The notes: generated from the letters alone by a model not told the origin. Counted from the first letter of the stretch, positions 51,546-60,180 are shown. The stretch is 64,000 nucleotides of DNA from CAZADH01 sp964483805 (GCA_964483805.1 CAZADH010000006.1:3042-67041), one strand, 5' to 3'. A program made the numbers and translations.

Positions 51546-52547
51546 TCAGATGGGGGCCTCCTGGAGTTGTTTGGCCGCATCTTCAGGAGACGTGGGATTG
51601 ATGTAGAACCCGGATCCCCATTCGAAGCCGGCAACCCGCGTGAGCTTCGTGATGATCTCGAGGTGCCAGTGGTAGAAGTCCCGATAGGCGTCGGAACACG
51701 GCGATGTATGCAGGATGAAGTTGTAGGCAACACCCGGCAGCAACGTCTGCAAGCGCTTGAGACAGGATTGCAGCATGGCAGCAAACCCGGCAATGTGGTC
51801 GTTGTCGAGATTCTCGAAGAACGGCTGGTGACTGCGCGGGACGATCTGCATTTCGAAGGGGAATCGCGACGCAAACGGACAAAAGGCCAGAAACAGCGGG
51901 TCAGACGCCACCACACGGTAGGGATTCTCGAGTTCCTGCCGGATGATGTCGCAGTAGATGCACCGGTCGTGGTAGTGGAAGTACTCGCGCGCGCCGTCGA
52001 TCTCTTCCTCGACCCGCTTGGGAATGATCGGCGTCGCCACGATGTGGGAGTGCGAGTGCGAGAACACGCTGTTGCCGTACCCTGAGTTCTTGACCACCAT
52101 CAGGTGCTTGTAACGCGGGTTCTTTTTCATCTCGAGCAAGCGCTGTTTGTACGCCCAGATGACTTCCCGAACCTGATCGGTGGACACGGTGTGCAGCGCC
52201 TGGTCGTGGCGATTGGTCTCGACGACGAGTTCGTGGATGCCGATCGAATTCATCGTGTCGAACATGCCGACACCCTCGCGTTCACATTCGCCGGCGGGCA
52301 CCAGAATCGGCTTCTGATCGGGGATTACGCGCACCCACCAGCCCGGCTGATCGGCCTTCGTCCCACTTTTGCGAAACGCCAGGGTCTCGTGCGGGGTGCG
52401 TTCCTCATTGCCCTCGCAGAACGGACACTGCGCCGGATCGTCTTGGTGGACCGCAACGCTCTGTTTGAACTGATCAGGGCGGCGACTGCGCTCGGGCGCG
52501 ATGATCACCCACTGTTTCAGGATCGGGTCTTTGCGCAATTGGGGCAT
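51546..52547 (-). CDS. Galactose-1-phosphate uridylyltransferase paralogue 1 (altered active-site motif)
   Basis: 333 residues from the ATG at 52547. The N-terminus MPQLRKDPILKQWVIIAPER, CPFCEGNE zinc site, FSHSHSHIVATPIIP and CIYCDIIRQE, then FYHWHLEI, show the GalT fold. The family's HPHxQ active-site motif reads HSHSH, replacing both the Pro and the conserved Gln. The zinc site and the C-terminal HWH remain. It may be a hexose-1-phosphate nucleotidyltransferase of other specificity. It follows paralogue 2 by 5 bp. Confidence 0.88.
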   Translation of the reverse strand: MPQLRKDPILKQWVIIAPERSRRPDQFKQSVAVHQDDPAQCPFCEGNEERTPHETLAFRKSGTKADQPGWWVRVIPDQKPILVPAGECEREGVGMFDTMNSIGIHELVVETNRHDQALHTVSTDQVREVIWAYKQRLLEMKKNPRYKHLMVVKNSGYGNSVFSHSHSHIVATPIIPKRVEEEIDGAREYFHYHDRCIYCDIIRQELENPYRVVASDPLFLAFCPFASRFPFEMQIVPRSHQPFFENLDNDHIAGFAAMLQSCLKRLQTLLPGVAYNFILHTSPCSDAYRDFYHWHLEIITKLTRVAGFEWGSGFYINPTSPEDAAKQLQEAPI

Positions 52548-52552
52548 CGCAG

Positions 52553-53596
52553 TTACCTCCTGGGCGAGGGCGCCGCGCCGACGTCGGCAGCACCGCCACG
52601 GTCCGCGGCCAGCAAATACTGGGTCGCCAGTTCCGGCGGTGTCGGGTTGATATAGAATCCCGACCCCCATTCGAATCCGGCAACTTTGGTCAAGCGGGGC
52701 ATGATCTCGAGGTGCCAGTGATAGTAGTCGGCACAGTGTTCATCACACGGAGAGGTGTGGATGATGAAGTTGAGCGGTGGATTGTGCAGAACGTGAACCA
52801 GTTTGCGGAAGCTGCCGACCAGCATGTCGGCCAGCGCCTCGACCTCGTTCTCTTCGAGGTCACCGAAACTCGCTTTGTGGTCTTTGGGCGCAATGCAGGT
52901 CTCGAAAGGAAAGCGGGAGGCAAAGGGGGCGAACGCGACAAACGACTCGTTTTCGTGAATGATGCGCTGGCCTATCGACAATTCTTGTCGAATGATGTCG
53001 CAGAAGACGCACCGCTCTTTGTAGTAATAGTACTGGCGGGCGCCTTCAACCTCTTCCATGACGCGCTTGGGGATGACAGGCGTGGCGATCAACTGCGAAT
53101 GCGGATGATCGAGGGAGGCGCCCGCCGCCGCGCCCTTGTTTTTGAAGATCAGGATATAGCGAAACCGGCGATCGCGCTTGAGATCGAGATACCGGTCGCG
53201 ATACGCCCAGATGACCTTGACCATGTGATCGCGGTCGTAGCCTTCCAGATCGAGGTTGTGCTGCGGCGTTTCGATGATGACTTCGTGGGCGCCGATGCCA
53301 TTCATCATGTCGTATAACCCAAGCCCGGTACGGTCGAGGTCGCCCTCGATCTGTAATGCCGGGTAGCGGTTGGGCACGACCCGCACCTGCCAGCCCTTCT
53401 CGTTGGGCAGGGTGTTGGGTTCGCGCAGCGACATGATTTCGGCAGGGGTGCCGTTCTCCTGGCCCGGGCAGAACGGGCAGGCGCCTGTCCCGGCCGGCAT
53501 CGGTTCGATTGCAGGGAAGTCCTGCGGTCCCTTTGGATTCTCGTGAATAACGATCACCCAGCGTTTCGTGACAGGATCCTTGCGCAACTGTGGCAT
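52553..53596 (-). CDS. galT: Galactose-1-phosphate uridylyltransferase paralogue 2 (canonical)
   Basis: 347 residues from the ATG at 53596; an earlier ATG at 53725 would run into the promoter. It has MPQLRKDPVTKRWVIVIHEN, the zinc site CPFCPGQENGTP, the canonical active-site HPHSQLIATP, CVFCDIIRQE and YYHWHLEIMP. It exchanges UMP between hexose-1-phosphates in the Leloir pathway or sugar-nucleotide supply. The two genes are co-transcribed and clearly arose by duplication. Confidence 0.93.
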   Translation of the reverse strand: MPQLRKDPVTKRWVIVIHENPKGPQDFPAIEPMPAGTGACPFCPGQENGTPAEIMSLREPNTLPNEKGWQVRVVPNRYPALQIEGDLDRTGLGLYDMMNGIGAHEVIIETPQHNLDLEGYDRDHMVKVIWAYRDRYLDLKRDRRFRYILIFKNKGAAAGASLDHPHSQLIATPVIPKRVMEEVEGARQYYYYKERCVFCDIIRQELSIGQRIIHENESFVAFAPFASRFPFETCIAPKDHKASFGDLEENEVEALADMLVGSFRKLVHVLHNPPLNFIIHTSPCDEHCADYYHWHLEIMPRLTKVAGFEWGSGFYINPTPPELATQYLLAADRGGAADVGAAPSPRR

Positions 53597-53669
53597 CGCC
53601 CGAACTTCCTTTTCTGTCGAGGATGGTCGCCGTTCGGCATCTGCCGCTCCGCCCGGCTGGCTCCTCGGC

Positions 53670-53698
53670 AGTATACTTAATGGTTGCACAAAATACAA
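53670..53698 (-). promoter_or_regulatory. Promoter of the galT pair
   Basis: On the minus strand TTGTAT (53698-53693), 17 bp, TATACT (53675-53670), 73 bases before the first galT. The -35 box overlaps an AT-rich islet (AAAATACAATG). Confidence 0.65.
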
Positions 53699-53788
53699 TG
53701 GGCGGCGGCGCGGCATGGCGTGCACCCGATCGCGCGCCGTTGCGCGCTACATGCGCATGCACGGCGCGAGCGGGCCACGAAAAAGACG

Positions 53789-53817
53789 TTGACAATGCAC
53801 GGTGCCTCGATTATGAT
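53789..53817 (+). promoter_or_regulatory. Strong promoter of the winged-helix-like gene
   Basis: TTGACA (53789-53794), 17 bp, TATGAT (53812-53817). It is divergent from the galT promoter, with about 90 bases of leader. Confidence 0.85.
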
Positions 53818-53909
53818 CGCCTCATGGTACACGGTGCAATCGGTACCATCGATTCGTTGGTGCGATTTCACCGGCGACTGGATACTTCTTCTCGAGCGAG
53901 GTGATCGCC

Positions 53910-54545
53910 GTGACACTGAAACGGACCTGTGAACTTCCCTTCTGCAGTGGCGTCGTTGAGGGGTCCCGCAACAAGCATCGCTGCGACAACGACCGCAACA
54001 TTCACCTGCACCAGATCATCTCAAAGAACGTGAAGAAGATCATGCGTTTCATCGAATCGCGCGGTTCGTTCACGGCCAATGAGGTCAACCGCGAGTTGTT
54101 CCGTGGCCGTCTCGACAAGAACGAGAAGGGTTCGATGTACCGCCTCTTCCAGGCGATGGTGCGCGAAAAGTACCTCGTCGAGGGCGGCATGGCCGATGGT
54201 CTGAAGATCTACCAGCACAACGCCAAAGGGCAACCCCGTCGCCGCGGTCGGCCCAGCAAGGCGTCGGCGCGCGCCAATGCGCCGGCGGTCGCACCGGCAC
54301 CGAGCGTTGATGAGCGCGCGCCCCAAGAGCTCGCATCCACCCCACCCCGCGCGCCTGAACTGTCGTCGGTCGACGTCTTGCGCGGCAAACTCAAGGAGTT
54401 TGTCTACACCAAGGGTGGCACCTGGAACCACGACGACTGGCTGTGGCTGATCCATCGCCCAGACATTCAGAGCCTGGGTGCGTCTCACGAAGAGATTGGC
54501 CGCATGCTCGAAGACGAAAAGGCCCGTTACTGGGCACAACGTTAG
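53910..54545 (+). CDS. Hypothetical winged-helix-like protein
   Basis: About 211 residues from a GTG at 53910, with GAGGTG 6 bases upstream. A short Cys-containing start (TCELPFCSGVV...HRCDND) could bind a metal. Residues of about 40-95 (VKKIMRFIESRGSFTANEVN, EKGSMYRLFQAMVREKYLVE) look like a winged helix. A basic Pro/Ala linker (RRRGRPSKASARA, AT-hook-like) leads to a helical C-terminal domain. DNA binding is plausible, the target unknown. Confidence 0.7.
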   Translation: MTLKRTCELPFCSGVVEGSRNKHRCDNDRNIHLHQIISKNVKKIMRFIESRGSFTANEVNRELFRGRLDKNEKGSMYRLFQAMVREKYLVEGGMADGLKIYQHNAKGQPRRRGRPSKASARANAPAVAPAPSVDERAPQELASTPPRAPELSSVDVLRGKLKEFVYTKGGTWNHDDWLWLIHRPDIQSLGASHEEIGRMLEDEKARYWAQR

Positions 54546-54616
54546 ACCCAGCCTCAGAAGCGGGCCGGGCTCACCCCACCGCCGTCTTCCTACCCGCCCC
54601 GTGCGCCGACTGCGCC

Positions 54617-54690
54617 GGGGCGGGTCGTTTGTACCCGCCCGAAACTGTCGTTTCGCGCTGCCTGCTCGGCTCGTTGCGCGCCATCCGTGG
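54617..54690 (+). repeat. Branched-hairpin repeat, copy 4 (degenerate)
   Basis: GGGTCGTTTGTACC, then CCGAAACTGTCGTTTCGCG, and later CGCCATCCGTGGCG are retained, but the segment between is rearranged and the CAAACG closing side is missing. It lies just downstream of the winged-helix-like gene. Confidence 0.65.
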
Positions 54691-54784
54691 CGGGGTTCGC
54701 TTTTGGCGGCGGTCTTTCGGCGCTCCTCGCGTGGGGAAGGCGACGGTGGTCGCACGGCGGCCGAGAGGCAAGCGCCAGACAGAA

Positions 54785-54823
54785 CAGGCCGCCCACACCC
54801 CGGCAAAGGGCGTGGGCGGCCTG
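54785..54823 (-). terminator. Hairpin terminator after the acidic-protein gene
   Basis: CAGGCCGCCCAC (54785-54796) pairs with GTGGGCGGCCTG, 26 bases past the stop of the acidic gene on the minus strand. Confidence 0.7.
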
Positions 54824-54848
54824 ACCGAGAGATCAGCGCGACGAAGAC

Positions 54849-55223
54849 TCAGTCTTCTTCTTCGTCTTCTTCTTCGTCGTCGAGGTCTTCGTCTTCGTCG
54901 TCGTCGAAGTCTTCGTCATCTTCGTCGTCGTCGAAGTCTTCGTCTTCGTCGTCGTCGTCGAAGTCGTCTTCTTCGTCGTCGTCGAAGTCATCTTCGTCGT
55001 CGTCGAATTCCTCGTCGTCGAGTTCCTCGTCGTCGAGCTCTTCTTCGTCTAGATCTTCGTCTTCTTCGACGTCTTCGCCTTCTTCTTCGTCGTCGTCCTC
55101 GAAGTCATCATCTTCTTCTTCGTCTTCGAGGTCTTCTTCTTCTTCGTCGTCATCCTTCTTGAGGTCTTGCCACTTCTTGAGGATGAGTTCGTTCTCTTCC
55201 TGGAAGAGTTCGGAGATAGGCAT
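54849..55223 (-). CDS. Extremely acidic low-complexity protein
   Basis: 124 residues from the ATG at 55223 (AGGGGTGG upstream). The first 22 residues (MPISELFQEENELILKKWQD) can form an amphipathic helix; after LKK the remaining 100 residues are almost only Asp and Glu with a few Phe, Leu and Val (e.g. DDDEDDFDDDEEDDFDDDDE). The pattern recalls the delta subunit tail of RNA polymerase or histone-chaperone tails, but the folded RpoE domain is absent. It is divergent from ffh. Confidence 0.75.
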   Translation of the reverse strand: MPISELFQEENELILKKWQDLKKDDDEEEEDLEDEEEDDDFEDDDEEEGEDVEEDEDLDEEELDDEELDDEEFDDDEDDFDDDEEDDFDDDDEDEDFDDDEDDEDFDDDEDEDLDDEEEDEEED

Positions 55224-55268
55224 GCAGTCCACCCCTTTCTGCAAGGATTGCAGGCTGAGAATCGTGGC

Positions 55269-55298
55269 CATATTGGCACAAATCCTCGACCTTGTCAA
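55269..55298 (-). promoter_or_regulatory. Promoter of the acidic-protein gene
   Basis: On the minus strand TTGACA (55298-55293), 18 bp, AATATG (55274-55269), about 45 bases before the start. Confidence 0.65.
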
Positions 55299-55369
55299 CA
55301 CTCTGATTTTCGGACAAGAGAAGCCCATCAACAGAGGGTTTCCTACTTCGAGGGGGGTCCGGGTACCGC

Positions 55370-55398
55370 TTGACTCTACAATTGATGTGGTGTAACAT
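55370..55398 (+). promoter_or_regulatory. Promoter of the ffh operon
   Basis: TTGACT (55370-55375), 17 bp, TAACAT (55393-55398), 47 bases before ffh. Confidence 0.75.
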
Positions 55399-55445
55399 GA
55401 AAAACCTTACTGTACACTGACCAACTTCGAATTGGCGAGGGATGC

Positions 55446-56783
55446 ATGTTTCAGAGTCTGACGGGGCGTTTGACCGATATCCTGGGTCGTTTGCGCAAGA
55501 GCGGCAAGCTGACCGAGGCAGACATTGACGCGGCTCTGCAAGAGGTCAAGATCGCACTCCTCGAGGCCGACGTCAATTTCAAGGTGGTCAAGAAGTTCAT
55601 CGGCCAGGTCAAAGAGAAGGCCGTTGGCTCCGAGATCATGAAGAGCCTGACCCCGGGGCAGCAGGTGGTCAAGATCGTTTTCGACGAACTGATCAACATC
55701 CTGGGCAAGTCGGCGGTGCCGCTCGATTTCGGGTCCCGTAAGCCTGCGATTATCATGATGGCCGGACTGCAAGGCTCCGGTAAGACCACGACGGCCGGCA
55801 AACTCGGCGCGTATCTGCGCAAGTCGCACCACAAGAAGCCCTTGCTGGTCGCGTGCGACATCTATCGGCCGGCGGCGGTCAAGCAACTGCAGGTCCTGGG
55901 TGACCAACTCGAGATTCCGGTGTTCTCGCAACCGGCCGGGGCCCGCCCGGCGATGATCGCCACCATGGCGATCGAGCATGCGCGTGAATACGACCTCGAC
56001 GTGGTGGTGATCGACACCGCGGGTCGCCTGCACATCGACGAAGCGATGATGGCCGAGGTCAAAGAACTGGCCGACATCACCCGGCCCACTGAGATTCTCC
56101 TGGTCGTCGACTCGATGACCGGGCAGGATGCGGTCACTGTCGCCAAGAGTTTCAACGAACTGCTCGAGCTGTCGGGGGTGGTTCTGACCAAACTCGACGG
56201 CGATGCCCGCGGTGGTGCTGCGCTGTCGATTCGCGAGGTCACCGGCAAACCGATCAAGTTCGTCGGTATCGGCGAGAAGCTCTCCGCACTCGAACCGTTC
56301 CATCCCGACCGCATGGCCCAGCGTATTCTCGGTATGGGCGACGTATTGACCCTGATCGAGAAGGCCGAGGCCAATCTCGACATCGAAAAAGCGGCCGAAA
56401 TGGAGCGGAAGATCCGCGAGGCCGAGTTCAATTTCAACGACTTTCTCGACCAGCTCCAGCAGATCAAGAAGATGGGGCCGCTCGACCAGCTCCTGGGCAT
56501 GATCCCCGGGTTTTCCGGCATGCCCAAGCTCAACGAGATCTCGTTCGAAGACAAGAATTTCAAGCGTTTCGAGGCCATCATCCTGTCGATGACCGAGAGA
56601 GAACGCAACAACCCCGATCTCATCGACGGCAGCCGGCGGCGCCGGATCGCCAAGGGCAGCGGCAACACGATTCAAGACGTCAACCGCCTGCTCAAACAGT
56701 TCAATCAGATGCGGGGCATGATGAAAAACCTGGGCCAGATGGCCAAGAAGGGCAAAGGGTTCAAAATGCCCTTCTTCGGTTGA
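55446..56783 (+). CDS. ffh: Signal recognition particle GTPase
   Basis: 445 residues. The NG domain has GLQGSGKTTTAGKLGAYL, DIYRPAAVKQL, DTAGRLHIDEAM and TKLDGDARGGAAL; the M domain (about 300-445) has GMIPGFSG and RRRRIAKGSGNTIQDVNRLL with the Met-rich helix MRGMMKNLGQM. It binds signal sequences and 4.5S RNA. The start is the ATG at 55446; another ATG 4 bases upstream is out of frame. Confidence 0.98.
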   Translation: MFQSLTGRLTDILGRLRKSGKLTEADIDAALQEVKIALLEADVNFKVVKKFIGQVKEKAVGSEIMKSLTPGQQVVKIVFDELINILGKSAVPLDFGSRKPAIIMMAGLQGSGKTTTAGKLGAYLRKSHHKKPLLVACDIYRPAAVKQLQVLGDQLEIPVFSQPAGARPAMIATMAIEHAREYDLDVVVIDTAGRLHIDEAMMAEVKELADITRPTEILLVVDSMTGQDAVTVAKSFNELLELSGVVLTKLDGDARGGAALSIREVTGKPIKFVGIGEKLSALEPFHPDRMAQRILGMGDVLTLIEKAEANLDIEKAAEMERKIREAEFNFNDFLDQLQQIKKMGPLDQLLGMIPGFSGMPKLNEISFEDKNFKRFEAIILSMTERERNNPDLIDGSRRRRIAKGSGNTIQDVNRLLKQFNQMRGMMKNLGQMAKKGKGFKMPFFG

Positions 56784-56894
56784 GAGCAATACAATGTCTT
56801 GTTTCAATATAACGTATGTGTCCGGTCGTCGGGGTCTTGATCGCCCTCGACGGCGGTCCCGCTAAACCCGATACGATCTGGAGGTATTACAACC

Positions 56895-57176
56895 ATGTCC
56901 GTGGCGATCAGACTCAAGCATTTCGGCACCAAGAACAAAGCCTGTTTCCGCGTCGTTGCTGTCGATTCCCGCAAGGCGCGCGACGGCAAGACCCTGGCCA
57001 CCCTCGGCCATTACAATCCGACGACGCAGCCCGCGACCATCGTGCTCGACAGCGATCGCGTGCTGTTCTATCTCGACAACGGCGCCCAGCCGTCCGAGAC
57101 CGTCGGCAATCTCCTCAAAGACAACGGTTTCACCAAGACCCAGGAAGGGCGCTGGCAGAAGCGCGCCCAGGCCTGA
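56895..57176 (+). CDS. rpsP: 30S ribosomal protein S16
   Basis: 93 residues with the S16 signature VAIRLKHFGTKNKACFRVVA, then LGHYNPTT and YLDNGAQPSETVGNLLKDNG. It has a GGAGG site. The 110-bp gap after ffh contains an AT-rich islet (CAATACAATGTC, then AATATAACGTATG). Confidence 0.97.
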   Translation: MSVAIRLKHFGTKNKACFRVVAVDSRKARDGKTLATLGHYNPTTQPATIVLDSDRVLFYLDNGAQPSETVGNLLKDNGFTKTQEGRWQKRAQA

Positions 57177-57215
57177 CGACCCGGCGGTCCGGCGCAAGCC
57201 GTCCGCACACGATGG

Positions 57216-57281
57216 GCGCCGTGGGCGTTTGTCGCCACGGAGGGCGGCTCGAAACCGGGTTTCGGGCAAGGCAAACGACCT
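57216..57281 (-). repeat. Branched-hairpin repeat, copy 5 (between rpsP and khpA)
   Basis: On the minus strand GGTCGTTTGCCTTG, a hairpin CCCGAAAC...GTTTCGAG, a hairpin CGCCCTCCGTGGCG, then CAAACGCCCACGGCGCC. Stem bases differ from other copies but stay paired in the core. It sits inside an operon whose genes normally are close together. A further GC hairpin CCCCCACGC/GCGTGGGGG follows at 57284-57316. Confidence 0.78.
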
Positions 57282-57421
57282 TCCCCCACGCGGCCGGTTT
57301 TCGCTGGCGTGGGGGGTGTTGTCGTTTGTCCAGTTGACCCTGGTCGAAGCGACGATCCCCCCGCGCATGCGGCGCGCCGTGCCCCGATGCGGGCAGCACC
57401 CGGGCGAAAGGACACACGAGA

Positions 57422-57649
57422 ATGCATGAAATGATCGAGCGCATGGTCAAGGCACTGGTCGATCATCCCGACGAAGTATCGGTCAAACTCATCGAGGGTG
57501 ATTCGACCCTCGTGTTCGAGGTCAAGGTCAACCAGGAAGATGCCGGCAAGGTCATCGGCAAAAAGGGTCGCACGATCAATTCGTTGCGCACCCTCGTCGG
57601 TGCTGCGGCATCACGCATGAAGAAGAAGGTCATGTTGGAAGTCGTGTGA
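57422..57649 (+). CDS. khpA: KH-domain RNA-binding protein (KhpA/YlqC)
   Basis: 75 residues, the usual size. The KH GXXG loop is IGKKGRTINSLRTLV (residues of about 45-60). The gene normally lies between rpsP and rimM, as here. It binds RNA and in other bacteria pairs with KhpB. Confidence 0.94.
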   Translation: MHEMIERMVKALVDHPDEVSVKLIEGDSTLVFEVKVNQEDAGKVIGKKGRTINSLRTLVGAAASRMKKKVMLEVV

Positions 57650-57703
57650 GGGCACGCACCCCTGCCCCCGCGGGGATTACCGCCCACGACGTAAATACAC
57701 CGT

Positions 57704-58312
57704 ATGCATGATCCCCAACCGGCCGACCCGACCTCGTGGGTGCGCATTGGTCGCATCGCCCGCGAGGTCGGCCTGGCCGGATGGGTCAAGGTCGAACCGC
57801 TCACCGACTTCTACGAGCGGTTTTCCCCCGGGGCCTGCCTGACCTTGCTGCGGCGGATGGCTGCCCCAGCCGCCACGCCCCCCGTGGCCGCTGAAGCGGC
57901 GACCGAGCCGGCGGAACCCATTCCCCACGTCGAGCAGGTCGTGGTTGCCGACGCGCGCGACGGCCCCAAGGGCTCGATCCAACTGTTGTTCACCGGCATC
58001 GAAACGTGCGAGGGCGCCCGGGCGCTGGTCGGCAGTTACATCGTCGTGCGGGCTGAAGATCGCATGCCGTTGGCCGACGACCAGTTCTACACCGACGAAC
58101 TTACCGGCCTGGTGGTGTGCAATCCCGACGGCAGTGAAGTGGGCACGGTCGAGGGTTTTGATGATGTGCCGGGCAACCCGTATCTCACCCTGCGCACGGC
58201 CGACGGCCGGGAAGCGCTCGTGCCATTTCGCCGCGTGTTCGTTGCCCGCATCGACCGTCGCCAACGACGCCTGCACCTGGCGGTGCCGCTGGCGACCCTG
58301 ATGTTTGCCTGA
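57704..58312 (+). CDS. rimM: Ribosome maturation factor RimM
   Basis: 202 residues. The N-terminal RimM domain (VRIGRIAREVGLAGWVKVEP, ARALVGSYIVV) contains an Ala/Pro insertion at about 55-75, and the C-terminal PRC barrel has QFYTDELTGLVV and FVARIDRRQRRL. No good ribosome site is seen before the ATG; an AT-rich islet (GTAAATACACCGTATG) lies directly in front. Confidence 0.94.
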   Translation: MHDPQPADPTSWVRIGRIAREVGLAGWVKVEPLTDFYERFSPGACLTLLRRMAAPAATPPVAAEAATEPAEPIPHVEQVVVADARDGPKGSIQLLFTGIETCEGARALVGSYIVVRAEDRMPLADDQFYTDELTGLVVCNPDGSEVGTVEGFDDVPGNPYLTLRTADGREALVPFRRVFVARIDRRQRRLHLAVPLATLMFA

Positions 58313-58331
58313 ACCGGGGCAACGCGACGCC

Positions 58332-59090
58332 GTGATCTTCGACATCGTGACCCTCGTTCCCGAGATGTTTGCCGGCGCGTTCACCACCAGTATACTCGGG
58401 TCGGCATGCCGTGACGGTCTCATCACCGTCAACCTGCATAACTTCCGCGAACAGGCCACCGATCGGCACCACACCGTCGACGACACCCCCTATGGCGGCG
58501 GCCCGGGGATGGTGTTGCGCCCCCCGCCACTCGCGACACGCCTGCAGCAACTGCGCGCCCTGAGCCCGCTGGGGCCGGTGATCTTTCTGACCCCACATGG
58601 AGTCCCACTGCGGCACGAGGTGGTGCGAGGCCTCGCGCGCTTTCCGCGCCTGACCCTGGTCGCCGGCCGATACGAGGGGTTCGACGACCGGTTGTTGAGC
58701 CAGGCCGATCTCGAGTTGTCGGTCGGCGATTATGTCCTGACGGGCGGGGAGTTTGCCGCCATGGTGGTGGTCGATGCGGTGGCTCGCATGGTGCCAGGCG
58801 TCGTGGGTACCGCCGCCTCGGTGGTCGAAGACTCGTTTTTCGGTGGCCGGCTCGATCATCCCCAGTACACCCGCCCGCAGACCTGGCAGGACCGAGACAT
58901 CCCCGCGGTGTTGCGGGGCGGCAACCATCGCGACATCCTCACGTGGCGGACCGCGCGGGCGATGGTGCGTACCGCGGTTCGTCGGCCCGACCTGCTGCGC
59001 CGACGGACAACCGACAGTGAGGAGCGGGCCTGCCTGCAGCACGCACTGCGGCCCGCCAATGCGGCAGGGACGACGCAGGCGAAACCATGA
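58332..59090 (+). CDS. trmD: tRNA (guanine-37-N1)-methyltransferase
   Basis: About 252 residues from a GTG at 58332; a TTG at 58305 is also possible. The trefoil-knot motifs are LVAGRYEGFDDRLL and LSVGDYVLTGGEFAAMVVVD; the N-terminus has FDIVTLVPEMF and DDTPYGGGPGMV. It methylates G37 of tRNAs reading CNN codons. Confidence 0.96.
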   Translation: MIFDIVTLVPEMFAGAFTTSILGSACRDGLITVNLHNFREQATDRHHTVDDTPYGGGPGMVLRPPPLATRLQQLRALSPLGPVIFLTPHGVPLRHEVVRGLARFPRLTLVAGRYEGFDDRLLSQADLELSVGDYVLTGGEFAAMVVVDAVARMVPGVVGTAASVVEDSFFGGRLDHPQYTRPQTWQDRDIPAVLRGGNHRDILTWRTARAMVRTAVRRPDLLRRRTTDSEERACLQHALRPANAAGTTQAKP

Positions 59091-59695
59091 ACGCCCCGAC
59101 AACCAATGGGGCCGCTTTGCGCCTGCATGTCGCCTTGGTCCATCACCCCGTCGAAGACCGGCAGGGTCGGCAAACCGCCTCGGCGGTCACCAATCTCGAT
59201 GTTCACGATCTGGGGCGCCTGGCCCGGACGTACGGGTTGGCCGGCGGTTGGATCGTCAGTCCGCAACCCGGCCAGCAGGCGTTCGTTCGCCGGATGATCG
59301 ACCACTGGAACACCGAGGCCGCCAATGTGCTGCGCCCGCACCGGCGCGAGGCACTGGCCCTCATCCATGTCGTGCCGGCCATTGCCGACATGGCCGACCA
59401 GATCAAGGCGGCCGCAAACGGGGAACCACCGCTGCTCGTGGTGACTTCCGCCCGCCGTTGTGAAAATTCGCTCGATTTTCCGCAATTGACAGGGATGATT
59501 AATTCGCGGAAACGTGATATCATCGTACTATTCGGCACCGGGTGGGGTCTGGCCCGCCCGGTTTTCGAAGCCGCCGATCATTGTCTGGTGCCGGTCGCGG
59601 GGCGGACGGGGTACAACCACCTGTCGGTACGCTCGGCGATGAGCATCGTGATCGATCGCCTGGTGGGTGACCAACGGGCAACCAGCGGACAGTAA
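59087..59695 (+). CDS. SPOUT-type RNA methyltransferase (Methyltrn_RNA_4 family)
   Basis: 202 residues. RLHVALVHHPVEDRQGR at the start, WIVSPQPGQQAF, and LLVVTSARRC with LFGTGWGLA near the C-terminus match a family often coded between trmD and rplS with a trefoil-knot fold. Its RNA substrate is not known. It overlaps the end of trmD by 4 bp. Confidence 0.8.
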   Translation: MNAPTTNGAALRLHVALVHHPVEDRQGRQTASAVTNLDVHDLGRLARTYGLAGGWIVSPQPGQQAFVRRMIDHWNTEAANVLRPHRREALALIHVVPAIADMADQIKAAANGEPPLLVVTSARRCENSLDFPQLTGMINSRKRDIIVLFGTGWGLARPVFEAADHCLVPVAGRTGYNHLSVRSAMSIVIDRLVGDQRATSGQ

Positions 59696-59758
59696 ACCGA
59701 CCTGAGGTCACCATCGCGCGTTAGCCCGGTGGACCCGGGAAGCGAAGGAGGAAGTGTC

Positions 59759-60157
59759 ATGAATTCGGTTATCGAAACGATTGAGGCAGGCTATCTGAAG
59801 AGCCGCGACCAGGTCCCGGGGTTCCAACCCGGTGATACGCTCCGCGTGCAGATGCGCGTTCGTGAAGGCGAAAAAGAGCGCTTGCAGGCGTTCGAGGGCG
59901 TGTGCATCGCCAAGCGCCACGTCGGCATCAAAGAAGATTTCACGCTGCGCAAGATCAGCTATGGTGTCGGCGTCGAGCGGACCTTCTTGATCAACTCGCC
60001 GATGGTCGCGAGTATCAAGGTTGTTCGCCGTGGTAAGGTCGCCCGCGCGAAACTGTTCTACCTCCGCGAGCGCGAAGGCAAGAAGACCCGCGTTAAAGAC
60101 AAATTCATCGTCAAGACCGGCGAGGTCCAGGACACGCCAGCCACCGAGGGCAAGTAA
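59759..60157 (+). CDS. rplS: 50S ribosomal protein L19
   Basis: 132 residues from the ATG at 59759, with GGAGG upstream. PGDTLRVQMRVREGEKERLQ, FEGVCIAKRHVG and FTLRKISYGVGVERTF are L19 signatures. A short C-terminal extension (EVQDTPATEGK) is present. Confidence 0.97.
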   Translation: MNSVIETIEAGYLKSRDQVPGFQPGDTLRVQMRVREGEKERLQAFEGVCIAKRHVGIKEDFTLRKISYGVGVERTFLINSPMVASIKVVRRGKVARAKLFYLREREGKKTRVKDKFIVKTGEVQDTPATEGK

Positions 60158-60180
60158 GCCCCAACGGTCGCGCGCCCACT

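Noticed and set aside
54478..55395. Ser-rich plus-strand frame (SSSSKSSSS)
   Set aside because: It is the complement of the Asp/Glu codons of the acidic protein; promoter, ribosome site and terminator all favour the minus strand.
55230..55445. SRP 4.5S RNA gene next to ffh
   Set aside because: No GGAA/GNAR tetraloop hairpin of the SRP Alu-less type could be found; the region is accounted for by two divergent promoters.
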